Origin: Phyllobacterium calauticae
Lineage (GTDB): Bacteria; Pseudomonadota; Alphaproteobacteria; Rhizobiales; Rhizobiaceae
Reading direction: 5' to 3'
Length of the DNA: 64,000 bases
Assembly (NCBI RefSeq): GCF_019991125.1
Contig: NZ_JAGENB010000003.1
Span: forward strand, 124,001-188,000
This document shows, one piece after another, positions 35,706-44,901 of the stretch. The notes beneath the pieces were generated by a model. It was not told the origin of the DNA, ran no database searches, and saw nothing but the letters and a program-made list of their open reading frames with translations. Position numbers and translations under genes: made by a program. Positions within the stretch are counted from its first letter, which is position 1. The number at the start of each line of letters is the position of its first letter.

Positions 35706-36881
35706 TCAGGCAGCCTGTTTCAGCGCGGCCTTTTGCGACTGGAATGCCCAGTCGAGCCACAGCGTCAGCGCTTCGAGATCGGCCGTTTCGACCGTCGCAC
35801 CTGCCCAGATGCGCAGCCCCGATGGAGCGTCGCGATAGGCGCCGATATCATAGGCAACGCCTTCCTTCTCCAGAACCGCAACCAGGTTCTTGGCGAAATT
35901 GGCCTGGGCATCCTTGTCGAGCGCCGTGATCTCGGGATCGACGATGGTCAGGCACACGGACGTGTTGGACCGGGTTGCCGGGACCTTTGCCAGGTTGGCA
36001 ATCCATGGCGTGCGTTCGACAAAGGCATTGAGTGCGGCAAAGTTGCGGTCAGCACGGCCGACAAGTCCATCCAGACCGCCGAGCGATTTTGCCCAGTTCA
36101 ACGCATCGATGTAATCCTCGACACACAGCATCGACGGCGTGTTGATCGTCTCGCCGGAGAAAATACCTTCGATCAGCTTGCCGCCGGAGGTTAGGCGGAA
36201 AATCTTCGGCAGCGGCCAGGCGGGCTTGTAGCTTTCCAGCCGCTCGACAGCCCGCGGGCTGAGGATCAGCATGCCGTGCGCACCCTCGCCGCCGAGCACT
36301 TTCTGCCAGGAGAAGGTGACGACATCGAGCTTGTCGAAATCAAGACGCTGCGCAAACGCCGCCGAGGTGGCGTCGCAGATGGTCAGGCCCTTGCGGTCCG
36401 CCGGAATGAAATCGCCATTGGGCACACGCACGCCCGAGGTCGTGCCGTTCAAGGTGAAGACGACGTCGCGGTCAAAATCGACTGTTGAAAGGTCGGGCAG
36501 TTCACCGTAACCGGCCTCGATGGTCCGGGCATCGCCAAGCTTCAGCTGCTTGACCACGTCGGTGATCCAGCCCGCGCCAAAGCTTTCCCAGGCAACCATG
36601 TCGACGCCGCGCTCGCCGAGCAGCGACCACAGGGCCATCTCGACAGCGCCGGTATCGGACGCCGGAACAATGCCGATGCGGTAATCGGCGGGAACTTGCA
36701 GGATATCGCGGGTAAGATCGATCGCCTGTTTCAGCTTCGTCTTGCCGACCTTGGCGCGATGCGAGCGGCCAAGCGGTGCGTCGGAAAGCGCTTGAAGCGA
36801 CCATCCGGGACGTTTTGCACAGGGACCTGATGAAAAATTCGGGTTAGCCGGGCGCTGCGCCGGCTTTACAAGCGTCGTCAT
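35706..36881 (-). CDS. serC: Phosphoserine aminotransferase
   Basis: The ATG at 36881 follows AGGAGA; an in-frame upstream start at 36935 would cover the leader RNA and was rejected. The 391-residue protein is the SerC form common in alphaproteobacteria ([14 protein letters not shown] near the N-terminus, [28 protein letters not shown], and the PLP lysine in [17 protein letters not shown]). It converts 3-phosphohydroxypyruvate to phosphoserine. The gene leads a serC-serA unit with 79 bases between the two, preceded by a probable structured leader. Confidence 0.96.
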   Translation of the reverse strand: MTTLVKPAQRPANPNFSSGPCAKRPGWSLQALSDAPLGRSHRAKVGKTKLKQAIDLTRDILQVPADYRIGIVPASDTGAVEMALWSLLGERGVDMVAWESFGAGWITDVVKQLKLGDARTIEAGYGELPDLSTVDFDRDVVFTLNGTTSGVRVPNGDFIPADRKGLTICDATSAAFAQRLDFDKLDVVTFSWQKVLGGEGAHGMLILSPRAVERLESYKPAWPLPKIFRLTSGGKLIEGIFSGETINTPSMLCVEDYIDALNWAKSLGGLDGLVGRADRNFAALNAFVERTPWIANLAKVPATRSNTSVCLTIVDPEITALDKDAQANFAKNLVAVLEKEGVAYDIGAYRDAPSGLRIWAGATVETADLEALTLWLDWAFQSQKAALKQAA

Positions 36882-36883
36882 GT

Positions 36884-36937
36884 TTTCTCCTATCCTCACA
36901 GATAGCACGCCTCTCGTTGGGGAGAGGTGGCCCACTC
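36884..36937 (-). ncRNA. Probable serC leader RNA motif
   Basis: Just upstream of the serC start the RNA can form two hairpins: CCTCTC/GAGAGG (36910-36915 with 36922-36927) and CTATC/GATAG (36890-36894 with 36901-36905). The second hairpin ends inside the ribosome-binding AGGAGA (36886-36891), so folding could hide it. A conserved serC motif in exactly this position is known from alphaproteobacteria; the match here is by location and layout, not by alignment to the covariance model. Confidence 0.55.
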
Positions 36938-37020
36938 CGGGAACTAGGAGAAATGTCGTTCACAGTCAAGAAATATGTTTGCGTGCGACATTAAATCTGC
37001 AGGAGCCGACGGATTGAAAC

Positions 37021-37054
37021 ACAAACGAAAACGGCAGGAGCAATGCTCCTGCCG
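37021..37054 (-). terminator. Terminator of the Omp25-like gene
   Basis: CGGCAGGAGC (37032-37041) pairs perfectly with GCTCCTGCCG (37045-37054) with a three-base loop; on the minus strand TTTTCGTTTG follows. Confidence 0.8.
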
Positions 37055-37077
37055 CTCGAAAAACCAAGTCGTTTCAA

Positions 37078-37851
37078 TCAGAAAGCGTAGCGTACGCCGA
37101 CCTTGAAATCATGCGACGTGATGTCCTTGAATTTGAACGGCTCAGGATTGGCGCGTGTGAAACGATCATCATAATTGTGCGCATTGGCAGTCTGGCCATC
37201 GCCAAGATTGACGTAGCTGTACCCGACATCGATGGTCATGCGGTCCGTTGCCTTGATGCCGACACCGGCATGCAGTGCCCATGCGAAGTTCCACTGGGAG
37301 GCACTGTCGGCATAACCGCCGCCACCATTGAGGATGTTGTCATCGGTGAAGTTGGAGATCGTATTGCGCGACGCACCGATACCACCACCGACATAGGGGG
37401 TTATGCCGCTGAATGTGCCAAGATCCGCATAGGCGTTGGCCAGGAACAGCCATTCGGATTTCTTCGCATGGTATTGGTTGGTTCCATACTGTCCCAGCGC
37501 GGGATTGGAATAGAAATCAAGGGCACTGAATTCGGTTTTGCCGCGATACTGACCGGTTACGTCAGCACGAAGCCAATCGTTGAACTGGTAACCGACACCA
37601 ATCTGGCCGGTGATTCCGGCATCGAACGTACCGTCCTCCAGAAAGCCGTGCTGCGCTGCGTCGCCGAAGCCGACATAGTCCAGATTGCCGAGGCGCTGGT
37701 TGCTCATGCCGATATCGCCGCGCAGATACCATCCGCCGAACTGCTGCACTTCGACCACCGGTACTTCCACCGGATCCGCAGCATGAGCCGGGATTGCCCC
37801 CAGGCATAGCAGAGCTGCACTCGCTGCAGCATATTTATTGAAAATGCCCAT
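37078..37851 (-). CDS. Outer-membrane beta-barrel protein, Omp25/Omp31-like
   Basis: The 257-residue protein has a signal peptide (KYAAASAALLCLGAIPAHA, cleavage after about residue 24) and then a small outer-membrane barrel: GGWYLRGDIGMSNQRLG, QIGVGYQFNDWLRADVTGQY, NAYADLGTFSGITPYVGGGI, WALHAGVGIKATDRMTIDVG and a C-terminal strand ending DFKVGVRYAF with the terminal Phe needed by BamA. The pattern is that of the opacity/Omp25-Omp31 family of Hyphomicrobiales, abundant structural proteins tied to peptidoglycan and LPS. A perfect CtrA-type site lies 81 bases upstream of the start. It is transcribed alone. Confidence 0.9.
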   Translation of the reverse strand: MGIFNKYAAASAALLCLGAIPAHAADPVEVPVVEVQQFGGWYLRGDIGMSNQRLGNLDYVGFGDAAQHGFLEDGTFDAGITGQIGVGYQFNDWLRADVTGQYRGKTEFSALDFYSNPALGQYGTNQYHAKKSEWLFLANAYADLGTFSGITPYVGGGIGASRNTISNFTDDNILNGGGGYADSASQWNFAWALHAGVGIKATDRMTIDVGYSYVNLGDGQTANAHNYDDRFTRANPEPFKFKDITSHDFKVGVRYAF

Positions 37852-37931
37852 TTCATATCCCTCGTCAGGCCCAAAAATCGAAACGCAGCGAATGCTACTA
37901 AGGTTCTAGAGGGGAATATGGAGGGAAAAAG

Positions 37932-37947
37932 TTAAATCCCGCTTAAC
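37932..37947. promoter_or_regulatory. CtrA-type site upstream of the Omp25-like gene
   Basis: TTAA, seven bases, TTAAC is an exact match to the CtrA consensus TTAA-N7-TTAAC, 81 bases before the start codon. On the gene strand it reads GTTAA-N7-TTAA. Confidence 0.65.
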
Positions 37948-38008
37948 CGTGTTTGTTCACCATGATCATTAACGTTAACAAACCCCATACCGCTAAGCAG
38001 ATGTGAAA

Positions 38009-38030
38009 ATGGGCCCGCAAAGGGGCCCAT
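38009..38030 (-). terminator. Terminator of glmM
   Basis: ATGGGCCC (38009-38016) pairs with GGGCCCAT (38023-38030) around a six-base loop; TTTTCAC follows on the minus strand, 25 bases after the glmM stop. Confidence 0.8.
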
Positions 38031-38055
38031 TCAGCGCGTTGCGGCTGGCGGCAAA

Positions 38056-39408
38056 TCAGGCTGCCGATTTGACCGACGAGATCACCGAAATGATATCATT
38101 GACGACGGTATCGACCAGTTGGCTGTCGTCCCCTTCCGCCATGACACGGATCAAGGGCTCCGTTCCCGACGGGCGGATGACCAGACGGCCGGATTTCCCA
38201 AGACGGTCGCGGGCATCATCGATCGCCGTCTTGACCTTCTTGTCCTCAAGCGGCTTGCCGCCCGCCGTGCGGATGTTCTTGAGCACCTGGGGCACCGGTT
38301 CGAACTTGCGGCAGACCTCGCTGACGGGTTTCCCCTCCTCCTGAACCACGGCCAGAATCTGCAGGGCAGAAACAAGTCCGTCACCGGTCGTAGAGAAATC
38401 AGAAATGACGATATGGCCGGACTGTTCGCCACCGATGTTGAAGCCATGGTTGCGCATGTGCTCGACCACGTAGCGGTCGCCGACATTGGTGCGGGCCAGG
38501 GTCAGGCCGCGATCGCCGAGAAAGCGTTCAAAGCCAAGGTTGGACATGACCGTTGCGACAACGCCGCCGCCGACAAGCCGGTCCGATTCCTGCCAGGACT
38601 GCGCGATCACCGCCATCAGCTGATCACCATCGATGATCGAGCCCTTCTCATCGACGATCAGCACACGGTCCGCATCGCCATCCAGCGCGATGCCGATATC
38701 CGCCCGCACCTCGTGCACCTTCTTGATGAGGCTCAACGGATGCGTCGAGCCGCAATCCTCGTTGATGTTGGTGCCGTTCGGCTTGTCGTTGATCGTCACC
38801 ACGTCGGCGCCAAGCTCCCACAGGGCAGCGGGCGCAACCTTGTAGGCCGCACCATTGGCGCAATCCACGACGACCCTCAAACCGGCGAGCGAGATGTTCT
38901 TCGGCATCGTCCGCTTGGCGAACTCGATATAGCGATAGATATCGCCATCGACGCGCTTGGCCCGTCCGAGGGCTTCAAAGCTCGACAACCGCCCCGACAG
39001 GTCCTCGTCCATCAGCCGTTCGATCTCAAGCTCGATCTCGTCGGAGAGCTTGAAGCCATCCGGGCCGAAGAGCTTGATACCGTTGTCATGGTAGGGATTG
39101 TGCGAGGCGGAAATCATCACACCGATATCGGCACGCAGCGAGCGGCACAACATGGCCACGGCGGGCGTCGGTATCGGCCCGAGCAGAAAGACATCCATGC
39201 CGGTGGAGGTGAAGCCGGCGACCAGCGCGTTCTCGATCATGTAGCCGGAAAGACGGGTGTCCTTGCCGATCACCACCCGGTTGCGGTGATTGCCGCGCTT
39301 GAAGGCGAGGCCGACAGCCATGCCGACCTTCATCGCGATATCCGGTGTCATGGGGTAGGCATTTGCCTGTCCGCGAATACCGTCGGTGCCGAAATATTTT
39401 CGAGCCAT
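38056..39408 (-). CDS. glmM: Phosphoglucosamine mutase
   Basis: The 450-residue protein has the alpha-D-phosphohexomutase layout: [20 protein letters not shown] at the N-terminus, the phospho-serine loop [18 protein letters not shown] near 97-114 (catalytic Ser), the metal loop [14 protein letters not shown] near 240-253, the sugar loop [10 protein letters not shown] near 325 and the phosphate loop [16 protein letters not shown] near 420. It converts glucosamine-6-P to glucosamine-1-P for peptidoglycan and LPS. It ends the ftsH-side of the block, after a terminator. Confidence 0.97.
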   Translation of the reverse strand: MARKYFGTDGIRGQANAYPMTPDIAMKVGMAVGLAFKRGNHRNRVVIGKDTRLSGYMIENALVAGFTSTGMDVFLLGPIPTPAVAMLCRSLRADIGVMISASHNPYHDNGIKLFGPDGFKLSDEIELEIERLMDEDLSGRLSSFEALGRAKRVDGDIYRYIEFAKRTMPKNISLAGLRVVVDCANGAAYKVAPAALWELGADVVTINDKPNGTNINEDCGSTHPLSLIKKVHEVRADIGIALDGDADRVLIVDEKGSIIDGDQLMAVIAQSWQESDRLVGGGVVATVMSNLGFERFLGDRGLTLARTNVGDRYVVEHMRNHGFNIGGEQSGHIVISDFSTTGDGLVSALQILAVVQEEGKPVSEVCRKFEPVPQVLKNIRTAGGKPLEDKKVKTAIDDARDRLGKSGRLVIRPSGTEPLIRVMAEGDDSQLVDTVVNDIISVISSVKSAA

Positions 39409-39570
39409 AGTGTCTATCCAAACTGTGCGGCCAACTCTTATCCGGCGGCGCCGGTGTTCAGCCTGTTGTGCTTGTGCCTGATCTTCACGCTTATTGCAGA
39501 AGACCTTTCCTTGCGCATTTCACAAATTATGTGGCGATTATACTATCATTCAATCCGTGAACAATCCGTG

Positions 39571-39598
39571 CAAAAACGGCCGGTGAATACCGGCCGTT
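39571..39598 (-). terminator. Terminator of ftsH
   Basis: AACGGCCGGT (39575-39584... complement arm 39589-39598) forms a perfect ten-base stem with a four-base loop and a TTTTTG tail on the minus strand. Confidence 0.88.
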
Positions 39599-39619
39599 GC
39601 TTGTTGGCGCGTGCCGCAA

Positions 39620-41554
39620 TCAGGACTGCGGCTGCGGTTCGAGGCCCTTATCCGGCTCGTCGCCCTTGCGCGGCTTCTTGGCTGAACCGGCTTTGGGGAC
39701 AGCCGAACCGCGCGACGGCGGCGTATCATCGCCAAGATCGCGGGCTGGTTTGTTACCCGCCATGATTGCCTTGATCTCTTCGCCGGTCAGCGTCTCGTAT
39801 TCGAGCAGACCTTCGGCAATCGCGATCCATTCCTTCTTCTTCTTTGTCAGAATGACACGTGCCTGCGTGTAGGCATCGTCAATCAGCTTGCGCACTTCCG
39901 CATCGATCAGCTGCGCCGTCTCCTCGGATACGTTCTGTGTACGGGCAACGGAGTGGCCAAGGAATACTTCTTCCTGATTTTCGCCGTAAGCCACATGACC
40001 GAGCTTGTCGGAGAAGCCCCAGCGGGTCACCATCGCACGGGCAAGCTTGGTTGCCTGCTCGATATCCGATGAAGCACCCGACGTGATGTTCTCCTTGCCG
40101 AACTTCAGTTCTTCGGCAATACGCCCGCCCATCATGATCGCCAGACGCGAGATCATCCACTTGTAGCTCATGGAATAGCGGTCGGCTTCCGGCAACTGCA
40201 TGACCATGCCGAGCGCACGGCCGCGCGGAATGATCGTCGCCTTGTGCAGGGGATCGGCCATCGCCACGTTCAGCGCCACAATGGCGTGACCGGCTTCATG
40301 ATAGGCCGTCAGTTCCTTTTCCGCCTGGGTCATGGCTGTCGAGCGCCGCTCGGCACCCATCATGATCTTGTCCTTGGCGTCTTCGAATTCGAGCATGGTA
40401 ACGAGACGCTTGTTGCGGCGCGCTGCCGTCAGCGCCGCTTCATTGACGAGGTTCATCAGATCGGCACCGGAGAAGCCGGGTGTGCCGCGGGCCAGCACCT
40501 TCAGATCGACATTCGGTGCCAGCGGAACATTGCGGACGTGAACCTTCAAGATCTTTTCACGGCCGGAAACATCCGGGTTCGGCACGACGACCTGACGGTC
40601 GAAACGGCCCGGACGCAGCAGTGCAGGATCGAGAACATCGGGACGGTTGGTCGCAGCAATCAGGATGACGCCTTCATTGGCCTCGAAACCATCCATCTCG
40701 ACCAGCAGCTGGTTCAGCGTCTGTTCGCGTTCATCATTGCCGCCGCCCAGACCGGCGCCGCGATGACGGCCGACCGCATCGATTTCGTCGATGAAGATGA
40801 TGCAGGGCGCATTCTTCTTCGCCTGTTCGAACATGTCACGCACACGCGATGCACCGACACCGACGAACATTTCAACGAAGTCGGAACCGGAGATGGTGAA
40901 GAACGGCACATTGGCTTCACCGGCGATGGCGCGCGCCAGAAGCGTCTTACCGGTACCGGGAGGGCCCACGAGCAGCACGCCGCGCGGAATGCGCCCGCCA
41001 AGCCGCTGGAATTTCTGCGCATCGCGCAGGAATTCGACGATTTCTTCGAGATCTTCCTTGGCTTCGTCAACGCCGGCCACGTCCTGAAACGTCACGCGCC
41101 CATGCGCCTCGGTCAGCAGCTTGGCTTTGGATTTGCCAAAACCCATGGCGCCACGCGAGCCGCCCTGCATCTGGCGCATGAAGAAAATCCACACGCCGAC
41201 GATCAGGATCATCGGCAGCCAGTTGATCAGCATGCCGACAAACGATGTCGAGCCATCGGTCTCGGGCCGGGCGGCGATCTGGACATTCTTGCTCTCGAGG
41301 CGGCCGACGAGGCCGGCATCCCCAGGCGAATAGGTCTGGAACGTTGCGTTATTGTCGGCATAGGTGCCCGTGATGCGGTTGCCGGCGATCGTCACCGTTT
41401 TCACGCGGCCATTATTCACGTCCGTTATGAACGTCGAATAGGGCACATCACTGGATGCCGAACGCTGGGAAGGGCTTTGAAAAAGGTTGAACAACGCGAT
41501 CAGAAGCAAAGCGATAATCGCCCACAGTGCGAAGTTCCGGTAGTTAGGATTCAT
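39620..41554 (-). CDS. ftsH: ATP-dependent zinc metalloprotease FtsH
   Basis: The 644-residue protein has two N-terminal membrane helices (about 7-24 and 107-127) flanking a periplasmic domain, an AAA module with Walker [15 protein letters not shown] near 193-206, Walker [12 protein letters not shown] and the SRH with RPGRFDRQ, and a zinc protease domain with HEAGH near 417-421. It degrades misfolded and regulatory membrane proteins, and in many bacteria sigma-32. The C-terminal tail is rich in Pro, Lys and Asp. It lies 96 bases after tilS and has its own terminator. Confidence 0.98.
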   Translation of the reverse strand: MNPNYRNFALWAIIALLLIALFNLFQSPSQRSASSDVPYSTFITDVNNGRVKTVTIAGNRITGTYADNNATFQTYSPGDAGLVGRLESKNVQIAARPETDGSTSFVGMLINWLPMILIVGVWIFFMRQMQGGSRGAMGFGKSKAKLLTEAHGRVTFQDVAGVDEAKEDLEEIVEFLRDAQKFQRLGGRIPRGVLLVGPPGTGKTLLARAIAGEANVPFFTISGSDFVEMFVGVGASRVRDMFEQAKKNAPCIIFIDEIDAVGRHRGAGLGGGNDEREQTLNQLLVEMDGFEANEGVILIAATNRPDVLDPALLRPGRFDRQVVVPNPDVSGREKILKVHVRNVPLAPNVDLKVLARGTPGFSGADLMNLVNEAALTAARRNKRLVTMLEFEDAKDKIMMGAERRSTAMTQAEKELTAYHEAGHAIVALNVAMADPLHKATIIPRGRALGMVMQLPEADRYSMSYKWMISRLAIMMGGRIAEELKFGKENITSGASSDIEQATKLARAMVTRWGFSDKLGHVAYGENQEEVFLGHSVARTQNVSEETAQLIDAEVRKLIDDAYTQARVILTKKKKEWIAIAEGLLEYETLTGEEIKAIMAGNKPARDLGDDTPPSRGSAVPKAGSAKKPRKGDEPDKGLEPQPQS

Positions 41555-41650
41555 TATCGGGTCCCATCAATCACAACCGCAAGGACGCGGAATTTACACG
41601 TAACATAGGTTCGAAGCATGGCCTTGCCAAGGCTGGCAATCAAACTGAGA

Positions 41651-43018
41651 TCAATTCTTATCAATCTGGTTTACAGAAAATCGCTTGTAATCCCGCAAAC
41701 CAAACAATTTTGCCACGCTGGCGGCAAGGTTTTCATCATAGCCTGAAAGGATATGATCGAACAGGGCGACGTGTCGTGTCACCTCGACCCCCGCAGGCAC
41801 ATTCCCGTGATGCGGTCCGGCCGGAACGGCAACAATCCGGCCCTCGACCACAAAGGCCGGGCTGGATGCGATCGAAGCGCGGTGGACATTGCCGCAGCCG
41901 CCCTCCTGCAAAAACACCACCCCGTCATCGCCCGCCGCCCTGATCCGCAGCGCGATCGGGGCGCCATTCGACACGCGGTAACGTCCATCCCACACGATGG
42001 CGCAACCGGGTGCGATGACGGCATCGGGAATCGAACGCATTTCACGGTATATGGTTACGCCTGTGTTAACCCGCTGGATTATGCAGCGGCCAAGACTCAT
42101 GCGGCGGGGGCCATCCGCGCCGGTGAGATGGCGGAGGGCCTTGCCGCATTCCTCCACCGACGGCAGAAACGACAGGCCGCCCATAGCGGCCAATAGAACC
42201 CCCATGGCGAGACGTTGAGCATCATCGCCGTATTGATCGAAACCTGCGGTGTTCATCTCGGCCCTGACGCCGTCCGTCACCGTGACATGACCCAGCAAGA
42301 GCTTCGCCGCCTCGCCGTTGACGGCAAGCCGCTGCGCGCCGTTGCGGGCAACGCGCGCTGGAATGTCGCCGCTGCCCTGTTCCTGCAGCGCCGTCCTGAC
42401 CTGCACCCGTTCGGACTGCGGATTGGCATTGGACGGATCGTCGCGCCAGACGATCCCCCGCGCGCGCAGATAGCCGCGCAAGTCTTCGCGCCGGATCCCG
42501 AGCAGCGGCCTGACCAGCCATGTCTCTCGCTCGAGCAGGGTGAACCGCGCCATGCCGGCAAGGCCGCGTTCGCCGCCGCGCGCCGCGCGCATCATGAACG
42601 TCTCGTTCTGATCGTCCAGCGTATGGCCGGTCAGGATCACATCGGTTGCCGCTTCGCCGGCGGCGTCGCGAAGCAGCCGGTAGCGGGCCTCGCGCGCCTT
42701 GGCGGACAGTCCGGTGGCGGGCTTGGCTCCAGCCCAGTTGACAATATGGTGGTCGAGATCCGCCGCCTTGCACAGGTCCGCGACATACAGAGCTTCCTCC
42801 GCTGATTCAGCCCGCAGCCCATGATCGACGGTGACGGCAACGATACGGGGAAAGGCGGCCCGGCTTTTGCGCAGATCATCAAGCAGGAAAAGCAGAGCGA
42901 GAGAATCGCTGCCGCCGGAAACGGCAACGACGACCGCCGTCAGACGGTCGAAATCGATTCCAGCGAAAATCTCTTCCGGATCGAGGCGATGGTCAGCATT
43001 TGTTGGCGGCACGTTCAT
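41651..43018 (-). CDS. tilS: tRNA(Ile)-lysidine synthetase
   Basis: The 455-residue protein has the PP-loop VVVAVSGGSDSLALLFLL near 29-46 and the TilS-specific HTLDDQNETFMMRAARGG near 135-152, followed by a long divergent C-terminal part. It attaches lysine to C34 of the CAU-anticodon isoleucine tRNA so that it reads AUA. The gene starts inside the end of cpoB (26-base overlap), which is the usual linkage of tilS to the tol-pal block. Confidence 0.95.
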   Translation of the reverse strand: MNVPPTNADHRLDPEEIFAGIDFDRLTAVVVAVSGGSDSLALLFLLDDLRKSRAAFPRIVAVTVDHGLRAESAEEALYVADLCKAADLDHHIVNWAGAKPATGLSAKAREARYRLLRDAAGEAATDVILTGHTLDDQNETFMMRAARGGERGLAGMARFTLLERETWLVRPLLGIRREDLRGYLRARGIVWRDDPSNANPQSERVQVRTALQEQGSGDIPARVARNGAQRLAVNGEAAKLLLGHVTVTDGVRAEMNTAGFDQYGDDAQRLAMGVLLAAMGGLSFLPSVEECGKALRHLTGADGPRRMSLGRCIIQRVNTGVTIYREMRSIPDAVIAPGCAIVWDGRYRVSNGAPIALRIRAAGDDGVVFLQEGGCGNVHRASIASSPAFVVEGRIVAVPAGPHHGNVPAGVEVTRHVALFDHILSGYDENLAASVAKLFGLRDYKRFSVNQIDKN

Positions 43019-44000
43019 TCTTCACGCGCTCTTTGAGCGCGACCGAGAGGCTGGGATAGCGTGAACTCACCGTTGCAAAGGTGGCGCAGGCGACATCGTG
43101 GTCCTTCATCTTCGCCAGCGTCATGCCGAGCTTGAGCAGGTTTTCCGGGCTTTTCTTGGAATCGGGAAACTGCTTGTGGTTGTCGATGAAGACCGATGCC
43201 GCTTCCTGGTAGCGTTCCTGGCCATACAGCGATTCGCCGAGCCAGTAGCGCGCGTCGGGATCGGAGGGATCTTTCGGGAACCGCTCGATATGGCTGCGGA
43301 AGGCAGCTTCGGCATTGCGATAATCGCCGGACAGGAACAATTGATAGGCCTGCCGGTACAGCGCATTGGGATCATCCGTCTGCGGCAGCGACGCAAGGCT
43401 GGGATTGGCTGCCGGAGCGGTGTCGTTCCTTGTTTCACCGATTACGTTGCCATTGGCATCGAACTCAATCTGTCCAAGCGCGCGCGGCGGTTCGCCGACC
43501 TGCGGAGACTGCGGAGCATTGGGCTGAGGGTCAATAGCAGCGGAATCGGTGCTGTCGGATGGGGTTGTCCGCGACGGAGCGGCGGGGTAAGCGGAGGCAT
43601 CTGGCGATGCCTCCCCTGTTGTCCGAGAAGGCGCGGCACCGGCAACCGTACGGTCGCCCCTGCCGCCGGCATCGGTTTTCTTACCGCCGCCCTTCTTTTC
43701 CAGTTCCTGAAAACGGAACTCATTGTCTTCCTGAACCTTGCGCATCTGCTCCTGCATTTGCAGCAACTGGAAATTAAGGTCTTCGATCTTGCCTGTCAGC
43801 TGCCTGATCTGCTCCTCCAGCTGGCTGACACGCGGATCGCCTGCCTGAGCCATAAGGATCGGCGCATCACTTTTCCCGACATTTGCCTTCGGCGCAGCGG
43901 GAAAAAAGCTGCCATCAAGGTTCGAGGCATGGCTGGCGCCGGTTGCCAGAAAAGGCAGAACCGCCACAGCCATAACCAATCTTTTCAGTCGTTTGTTCAT
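42993..44000 (-). CDS. cpoB: Tol-Pal accessory protein CpoB (YbgF)
   Basis: The ATG at 44000 begins a clear signal peptide (KRLKRLVMAVAVLPFLATGA, cut near residue 25); a TTG thirteen codons upstream is less likely. The 335-residue mature protein has an N-terminal coiled coil (VSQLEEQIRQLTGKIEDLNF, LLQMQEQMRKVQEDNEF), a Gly/Pro/Ser-rich linker of about 110 residues, and C-terminal TPR repeats (YRQAYQLFLSGDYRNAEAAF, LLKLGMTLAKMKDHDVACA). CpoB couples Tol-Pal to peptidoglycan synthesis at the septum. The linker is longer than in E. coli. Confidence 0.92.
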   Translation of the reverse strand: MNKRLKRLVMAVAVLPFLATGASHASNLDGSFFPAAPKANVGKSDAPILMAQAGDPRVSQLEEQIRQLTGKIEDLNFQLLQMQEQMRKVQEDNEFRFQELEKKGGGKKTDAGGRGDRTVAGAAPSRTTGEASPDASAYPAAPSRTTPSDSTDSAAIDPQPNAPQSPQVGEPPRALGQIEFDANGNVIGETRNDTAPAANPSLASLPQTDDPNALYRQAYQLFLSGDYRNAEAAFRSHIERFPKDPSDPDARYWLGESLYGQERYQEAASVFIDNHKQFPDSKKSPENLLKLGMTLAKMKDHDVACATFATVSSRYPSLSVALKERVKNERAANKC

Positions 44001-44111
44001 TCCTTTACCGCCCCTGATATGGGAATTTAACCACCGCAACGATTTACGGCGAACCTATCTAACACGAGCAACGCGACTTCGGCCAAATTTTGTTGTGATC
44101 GCGGGTGAGAC

Positions 44112-44138
44112 AAAAAAAGCGGCCCGAAGGCCGCTTTT
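44112..44138 (-). terminator. Terminator of pal
   Basis: GCGGCC/GGCCGC with a TTCG tetraloop on the minus strand (44119-44134), then a run of seven Ts. It stands 26 bases after the pal stop, so cpoB probably has its own promoter or relies on read-through. Confidence 0.9.
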
Positions 44139-44164
44139 CTGCAGTTACATCAGAGATGTATGGC

Positions 44165-44668
44165 TTAGCTGCCAGCACCGCCGAGAACGGTAACGGCACG
44201 GCGATTCTGCGACCAGCAGGAGTCGGCATCGCACACGGCAACCGGACGTTCATTGCCATAGGAGATGGTCTTGATGCGGGCAGCCGGCAGGCCGCGCGAC
44301 GCGAGGAAGTTGCGGGCTGCAGCCGCACGGCGCTGGCCGAGAGCCAGATTGTATTCGCGTGTGCCGCGTTCGTCCGCATGACCTTCAACGGTGATGGTGT
44401 AGTTGGGGTAGCGCTGCAGCCACTGAGCCTGCTTGGAGAGGGTCTGCTGGGCATCCGCACGGATGACGGAGGAGTCGACATCGAAGAAAATGCGATCGCC
44501 AACATTGACCGTGAAGTCCTGGGTCGAACCCGGGCGGGCACTACCGGCACCGTTCAGGCCAAGATCACCGGCGCTGTTGATAGGTTTCTTCGCACAGCCC
44601 GCAATAGCGAGAGCCATGAAAAGGGCGACGACAACTGGACTGCGGGCGATCATTTCGAAGCGGCGCAT
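44165..44668 (-). CDS. pal: Peptidoglycan-associated lipoprotein Pal
   Basis: The 167-residue precursor has a lipoprotein signal with lipobox IAGC (Cys at about 25) and then an OmpA-like domain: RIFFDVDSSVIRADAQQTLS, NYTITVEGHADERGTREYNL (peptidoglycan-binding Asp and Arg) and the closing NRRAVTVL. It anchors the outer membrane to the cell wall and binds TolB. A perfect CtrA-type site is 83 bases upstream of the start, and 233 bases separate it from tolB, so it has its own promoter. Confidence 0.97.
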   Translation of the reverse strand: MRRFEMIARSPVVVALFMALAIAGCAKKPINSAGDLGLNGAGSARPGSTQDFTVNVGDRIFFDVDSSVIRADAQQTLSKQAQWLQRYPNYTITVEGHADERGTREYNLALGQRRAAAARNFLASRGLPAARIKTISYGNERPVAVCDADSCWSQNRRAVTVLGGAGS

Positions 44669-44750
44669 AGCCTGGACTCCTTAAGAATTGAATTGTTTCG
44701 GTGAACAAGCAGTAACCATATCGAGGTTAAGGCCAGTTCAAGAAACAGGG

Positions 44751-44766
44751 TTAATCCACTCTTAAC
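44751..44766. promoter_or_regulatory. CtrA-type site upstream of pal
   Basis: TTAA-TCCACTC-TTAAC is an exact match to the CtrA consensus, 83 bases before the pal start. A second one-mismatch copy (TTAA-N7-TCAA) lies at 44727-44741. Confidence 0.65.
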
Positions 44767-44901
44767 ACCAGGATTAACAGCGAAATCAGTGAATGTCCTG
44801 CATCCTTAATGCAAACAATGCGGCGGAAAAACGACATTCGCGGCAATGTTGAGATAACATCGCCGCGAATGGTCTTAAATCATCGATTGATCAGGATGCA
44901 A

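Noticed and set aside
38119-39765. 548-codon open frame opposite glmM
   Set aside because: It is antisense to a highly conserved gene and is a by-product of GC-rich third positions.
40244-41608. 454-codon frame opposite ftsH
   Set aside because: Antisense to a conserved AAA protease; no domain.
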